DNA from: Leptolyngbya sp. Prado105
GTDB lineage: Bacteria > Cyanobacteriota > Cyanobacteriia > Leptolyngbyales > Leptolyngbyaceae
Reading direction: 5' to 3'
Assembly: GCA_025454375.1 (NCBI GenBank)
Contig: JALOOO010000023.1
Coordinates: 1-37,296 of the forward strand
Length of the DNA: 37,296 nt
Shown here: positions 34,755 to 37,296 of the stretch, piece by piece
Position numbering within the stretch: the stretch's first letter is position 1
Layout: each line of letters opens with the position of its first letter
Program-made: the position numbers and the translations under genes
The notes under the pieces: generated by a model
Databases searched by the model: none
The model's input: the letters and a program-made list of their open reading frames with translations, nothing else
Told to the model about the DNA's origin: nothing

Positions 34755-35000
34755 TTATTCGCCGATGATTTCGGGCTGAGTCAGTTCGTCAGACATTTCA
34801 ATAATCGCCCGCATGACGGGTTTCATCATCGGATCGTCGCCACTGTCAAAGTCCTCAAAACGGCGGCGCTTGGCACGATTTGCGACCTGGACAGTAATGC
34901 GGTAACGGTTGGATGCTGCGCTAATCAGTTCATCGGCGCGGCGCATCAGGTGAACAGTATCAAACGTAGGACGTTTGTGTAAAGAGCCGGATTTTGCCAT
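34755..35000 (-). CDS. rpoZ: RNA polymerase omega subunit
   Basis: Omega helps the beta' subunit fold and, in cyanobacteria, affects sigma factor binding. The 81-residue protein has the family stretch [34 protein letters not shown], which is the conserved core, and a cyanobacterial-type ending ([24 protein letters not shown]). It lies upstream of the exported protein and DUF1818 genes on the same strand and is divergent from the SGNH hydrolase gene. The start [18 protein letters not shown] is standard. Confidence 0.92.
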   Translation of the reverse strand: MAKSGSLHKRPTFDTVHLMRRADELISAASNRYRITVQVANRAKRRRFEDFDSGDDPMMKPVMRAIIEMSDELTQPEIIGE

Positions 35001-35144
35001 CAGTGTTTTCTCAGTAAAAGAATTCGGAGGGTTAGGTTTTCCAAAGCTTGTGTAAAGTTTTGAAAAATTTCGTCTAGAGTGATAGAGTCCGAATTAGCTC
35101 AAACTCTATTAATAGCGCAGACCTGTTGTATTCGCACGAGATTC

Positions 35145-35837
35145 ATGCAGATTTTGGTTTCTCCTCCGATCAATTTTACGGCTCCTCCAGTGTCTTCACT
35201 GAGAATTTTGGCGCTGGGCGATAGTCTCGTCTATGGATTCGGTGATCCAGAGGGGGGAGGCTGGGTCGAACGACTTAGAAGGCGCTGGATGAGTCCAGGA
35301 GAGGCAAATCATGCGCTGTATAACCTGGGAGTGCGAGGAGACGGGGTGCGCCAGGTGGCGCGGCGATTGGAGGATGAATTTCGCCATCGCGGAGAGTTGC
35401 GAAATCGCGTGCCGGATTTAATTATTCTCTCAGTTGGCGTAAACGATTCGCCCCGAGTCGCAAAGCTAGATGGCAAAAATTTAACGCCGTTTGAGACGTT
35501 TCAGGTAGAAATGGCAGATTTGCTCGATCGAGCGAGTAAACTTTGTCCTGTTTTATTCGTTGGCATGATTCCGGTAGACGAAGCGAAAATGCCGTTTTTG
35601 GACTGTATGTATTACAACCATGCCGATCAATTGCGATATAACGAGGCGATTCGATCGGCGTGTGAAGCCAGACAAATTCCGCATTTAAATTTGCTGAAGA
35701 TCTGGCGATCGAGAGGATTAGCTTGGTGTCAGCAGCAATTTACCGCAGATGGACTGCATCCGAATGTCAGCGGATATCAGGCATTATTAGAAGATATTTC
35801 AAGTTGGGATGCGTTTCGGATGTGGATTGAGACATGA
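35145..35837 (+). CDS. SGNH/GDSL family esterase or lipase
   Basis: From ATG 35145 (MQILVSPPINF) the product has 230 residues; the frame opens earlier at 35079 without homology. Block I is ALGDSLVYGFGDPEGGGW with the nucleophile serine, block II glycine is in NLGVRGDG, block III is SVGVNDSPR, and block V is ADGLHPNVSGYQ with the catalytic Asp-His. These enzymes hydrolyse esters or thioesters; the substrate is not known. There is no signal peptide, so it is likely cytosolic. Its stop overlaps the rdgB start by four bases (ATGA), so the genes are coupled. Confidence 0.88.
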   Translation: MQILVSPPINFTAPPVSSLRILALGDSLVYGFGDPEGGGWVERLRRRWMSPGEANHALYNLGVRGDGVRQVARRLEDEFRHRGELRNRVPDLIILSVGVNDSPRVAKLDGKNLTPFETFQVEMADLLDRASKLCPVLFVGMIPVDEAKMPFLDCMYYNHADQLRYNEAIRSACEARQIPHLNLLKIWRSRGLAWCQQQFTADGLHPNVSGYQALLEDISSWDAFRMWIET

Positions 35838-36409
35838 CAGCTTTGGTCGTTGCGACTGGGAATCCAGGCAAAGTTAAAGAGATTGAGCCATATCTGGCTG
35901 GGCTGAATTGGGAATTGCAATTGAAGCCGCCGGAATTGGAGATGGAAGAGACGGGAACGACGTTTCGAGAAAATGCGGCACAAAAAGCAACTCAAGTCGC
36001 GATCGCGACCGAGCAATGGGCGATCGCGGATGATTCAGGGTTGGAAGTGATGGCGCTCGGGGGCAGACCTGGAATTTATTCTGCGCGATATGCAGAGTCG
36101 GATCAGGCGCGAATCGCAAAATTGTTAGCAGAATTAGGAGATATCGCGGATCGACGGGCGCAGTTTGTCTGTGCGATCGCGCTCTCTAGACCGGACGGCA
36201 CGATCGCGCTTTTGACTGAAGGGGTTTGTGCAGGTGAGATTTTGACGGCTCCGAGGGGAGAAGGCGGATTCGGATATGATCCGATTTTTTATGTGCCAGA
36301 ACAAGGGATGACTTTTTCTGAGATGCCATTAGAGGTGAAGCAGGAGATTAGTCATCGCGGACGAGCGTTTCAAGAAATTTTGCCGCAAATTAGAGCGATC
36401 GAAGTTTGA
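35834..36409 (+). CDS. rdgB: XTP/dITP diphosphatase (RdgB/HAM1)
   Basis: RdgB removes deaminated purine nucleotides (XTP, dITP, ITP) from the pool by cutting them to monophosphates. The 191-residue protein shows the N-terminal VVATGNPGKVKEIEPYL, then EETGTTFRENAAQKA, the catalytic IADDSGLEVMALGGRPGIYSARYA and GEGGFGYDPIFYVPEQGMTFSEM. The C-terminal VKQEISHRGRAFQEIL is also typical. The start overlaps the SGNH hydrolase stop (ATGA), so the two genes are likely translated in a coupled way. Confidence 0.94.
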   Translation: MTALVVATGNPGKVKEIEPYLAGLNWELQLKPPELEMEETGTTFRENAAQKATQVAIATEQWAIADDSGLEVMALGGRPGIYSARYAESDQARIAKLLAELGDIADRRAQFVCAIALSRPDGTIALLTEGVCAGEILTAPRGEGGFGYDPIFYVPEQGMTFSEMPLEVKQEISHRGRAFQEILPQIRAIEV

Positions 36410-36731
36410 TCAAAAAAGGAACCGATTCACTTTCTCTTACAGAAACAGAATCCTGCGATTCTACTCTGCAAGAAGTCTGCAAGAAGTCTAATGTTCAAAC
36501 GCATCTGTCGATCGCAAAATTTCTGGCAGAGTTCTACAGATTTGACTGCTTGTGCAATGGTGAGATTGAGAGGTCGTTCCTCAAGTCTGGCATCTCCAAC
36601 TTCTTAGTGAAGCGGCACGATATCCAGAGAAAACTTCACGATCGAGTTTCAGCAAATTTCGCTTCAATCTCCGCAGTGGCAGAATTCCTGACAGAATAGA
36701 TAGATGTGATTTTTCTTAGCCCTTTTTTCTT
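36410..36731. other. 322-bp intergenic region before ileS
   Basis: No gene is supported. AGAATC-CTGC-GATTCT (36447-36462) is a small hairpin that could end the rdgB transcript, and an 11-base tandem repeat, TCTGCAAGAAG twice, occupies 36465-36486. A TTG-started frame through here has no recognisable features. The ileS promoter must lie in the right half. Confidence 0.35.
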
Positions 36732-37208
36732 ATGACTGCGACAGAACCAGGTTCATACAAAAACAGCGTCAATCTGCCCCAAACCAAGTTTGACATGCGT
36801 GCGAATGCCGTCAAACGGGAGCCGGAACTGCAAAAGTTTTGGGCAGAACAAAAGATTTATGAACACCTGTCCCAAGAGAATCCGGGTGAAGTTTTCATTC
36901 TGCATGACGGACCGCCTTACGCCAATGGCGCGTTGCACATCGGTCATGCGATGAATAAAATCCTTAAAGACACAATCAATAAATATCAATTGCTCAAAGG
37001 GCGGAAAGTCCGCTACGTTCCAGGTTGGGATTGTCATGGGTTACCGATCGAGCTAAAAGTTCTGCAAACCCTCAAGCCAGATGAACGTCGGGCATTAAGT
37101 ACGATCGAATTGCGTCACAAAGCGAGAGATTTTGCACTCACAACCGTTGAACAACAATCTAAGAGCTTCCAGCGATATGGAGTTTGGGGCGATTGGGATT
37201 CACCTTGA
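36732..37208 (+). CDS. ileS: isoleucyl-tRNA synthetase, N-terminal part only
   Basis: IleRS charges isoleucine to its tRNA and is about 950 residues long. Here only 158 codons are present: [43 protein letters not shown] with the class I HIGH signature as HIGH in ALHIGHA, and [19 protein letters not shown]. The match continues to [11 protein letters not shown] and then breaks at a TGA (37206-37208). A normal synthetase would go on with a Pro-Tyr-Leu-type sequence. Since ileS is essential, a true natural truncation is unlikely unless another copy exists; a chimeric sequence end or a mobile insertion is more plausible. Confidence 0.85.
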   Translation: MTATEPGSYKNSVNLPQTKFDMRANAVKREPELQKFWAEQKIYEHLSQENPGEVFILHDGPPYANGALHIGHAMNKILKDTINKYQLLKGRKVRYVPGWDCHGLPIELKVLQTLKPDERRALSTIELRHKARDFALTTVEQQSKSFQRYGVWGDWDSP

Positions 37209-37296
37209 AGATTTGCCGGTGGAGGCGCGTGAGTTGGTGCTTGAGGGCCGAGTGCCTTTTGGGGCGATTCTTGAGCAGCACGCGGTGCCGCATACA
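37207..37296 (+). other. unrelated coding-like sequence after the ileS break
   Basis: The frame one base later than ileS stays open to the window end and reads [20 protein letters not shown] and onward from about 37207. It looks like a protein, is GC-richer than its surroundings, and contains a GGCC site (37246-37249) although such sites are nearly missing elsewhere. I cannot name the family. Confidence 0.45.

Noticed and set aside
36465-36486. start of a CRISPR-like array
   Set aside because: Only two 11-base copies in direct contact with no spacer.
36406-36699. 97-codon frame before ileS
   Set aside because: It begins at a TTG inside the end of rdgB, lacks a ribosome binding site and has no recognisable motif.
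36410-36731. T-box riboswitch for ileS
   Set aside because: T-boxes are typical of Firmicutes and relatives; I could not find the T-box core or a specifier hairpin here.

Overview
The window is a stretch of cyanobacterial chromosome. Evidence: a phycocyanobilin:ferredoxin oxidoreductase gene (pcyA), a cyanobacterial-type RNA polymerase omega subunit, a DUF1818 gene, a pyruvate kinase with an appended PEP-utiliser domain, and many GCGATCGC (HIP1) octamers. The moderate GC content, signal-peptide proteins of cyanobacterial type and decaying Uma2 and hybrid-kinase genes fit a filamentous Leptolyngbya-like lineage, but that placement is inference. I saw no tRNA, rRNA, CRISPR array or intact insertion sequence.

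Layout. 1-5.2 kb: a DNA methyltransferase cut by the left edge, a possible 34-residue ORF, sufE, a CAP-domain protein, an FAD amine oxidase-like protein, a small exported protein and a GNAT acetyltransferase. 5.3-12.2 kb: fabI and holB (divergent), a malate:quinone oxidoreductase, a membrane-anchored beta-lactamase-fold serine hydrolase, trmJ divergent from a 52-residue DUF2256 gene, and an isoaspartyl peptidase. 12.4-16.7 kb: a TPR-like scrap, avtA-rimM, an exported protein, a small conserved protein and a decayed Uma2 gene. 16.7-23.1 kb: a cysteine synthase and a [2Fe-2S] thioredoxin-like ferredoxin that overlap (TGATG), obg, a Ser/Thr kinase, pcyA with a partner of unknown function, and a small conserved protein directly abutting a serine/threonine dehydratase-type gene.

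23.1-25.0 kb is the clearest accessory unit: a two-gene type II restriction-modification system, an M.HaeIII-like C5 methyltransferase and an NgoPII-like endonuclease, both expected to act on GGCC. By eye I found only five GGCC sites in the first 37.2 kb, where base composition alone predicts roughly a hundred. 25.2-32.6 kb: serA, prmA, a structured intergenic region that could hold a small RNA, a glycogen debranching-type enzyme and pyruvate kinase, i.e. serine synthesis and glycogen/glycolysis. 32.8-36.4 kb: a hybrid histidine kinase broken at its ATP-binding domain, a DUF1818 gene, an exported protein, rpoZ, and an SGNH hydrolase overlapping rdgB.

At the right edge ileS begins normally but is interrupted after 158 codons; the last ~90 bases read as an unrelated, GC-richer coding frame. 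That is either a chimeric sequence end or a real insertion.

I did not find a convincing wholly new system. The best leads are the GGCC restriction unit with matching site depletion, the cysteine synthase/ferredoxin coupling, the structured 27.8-28.1 kb intergenic region and the ileS junction.
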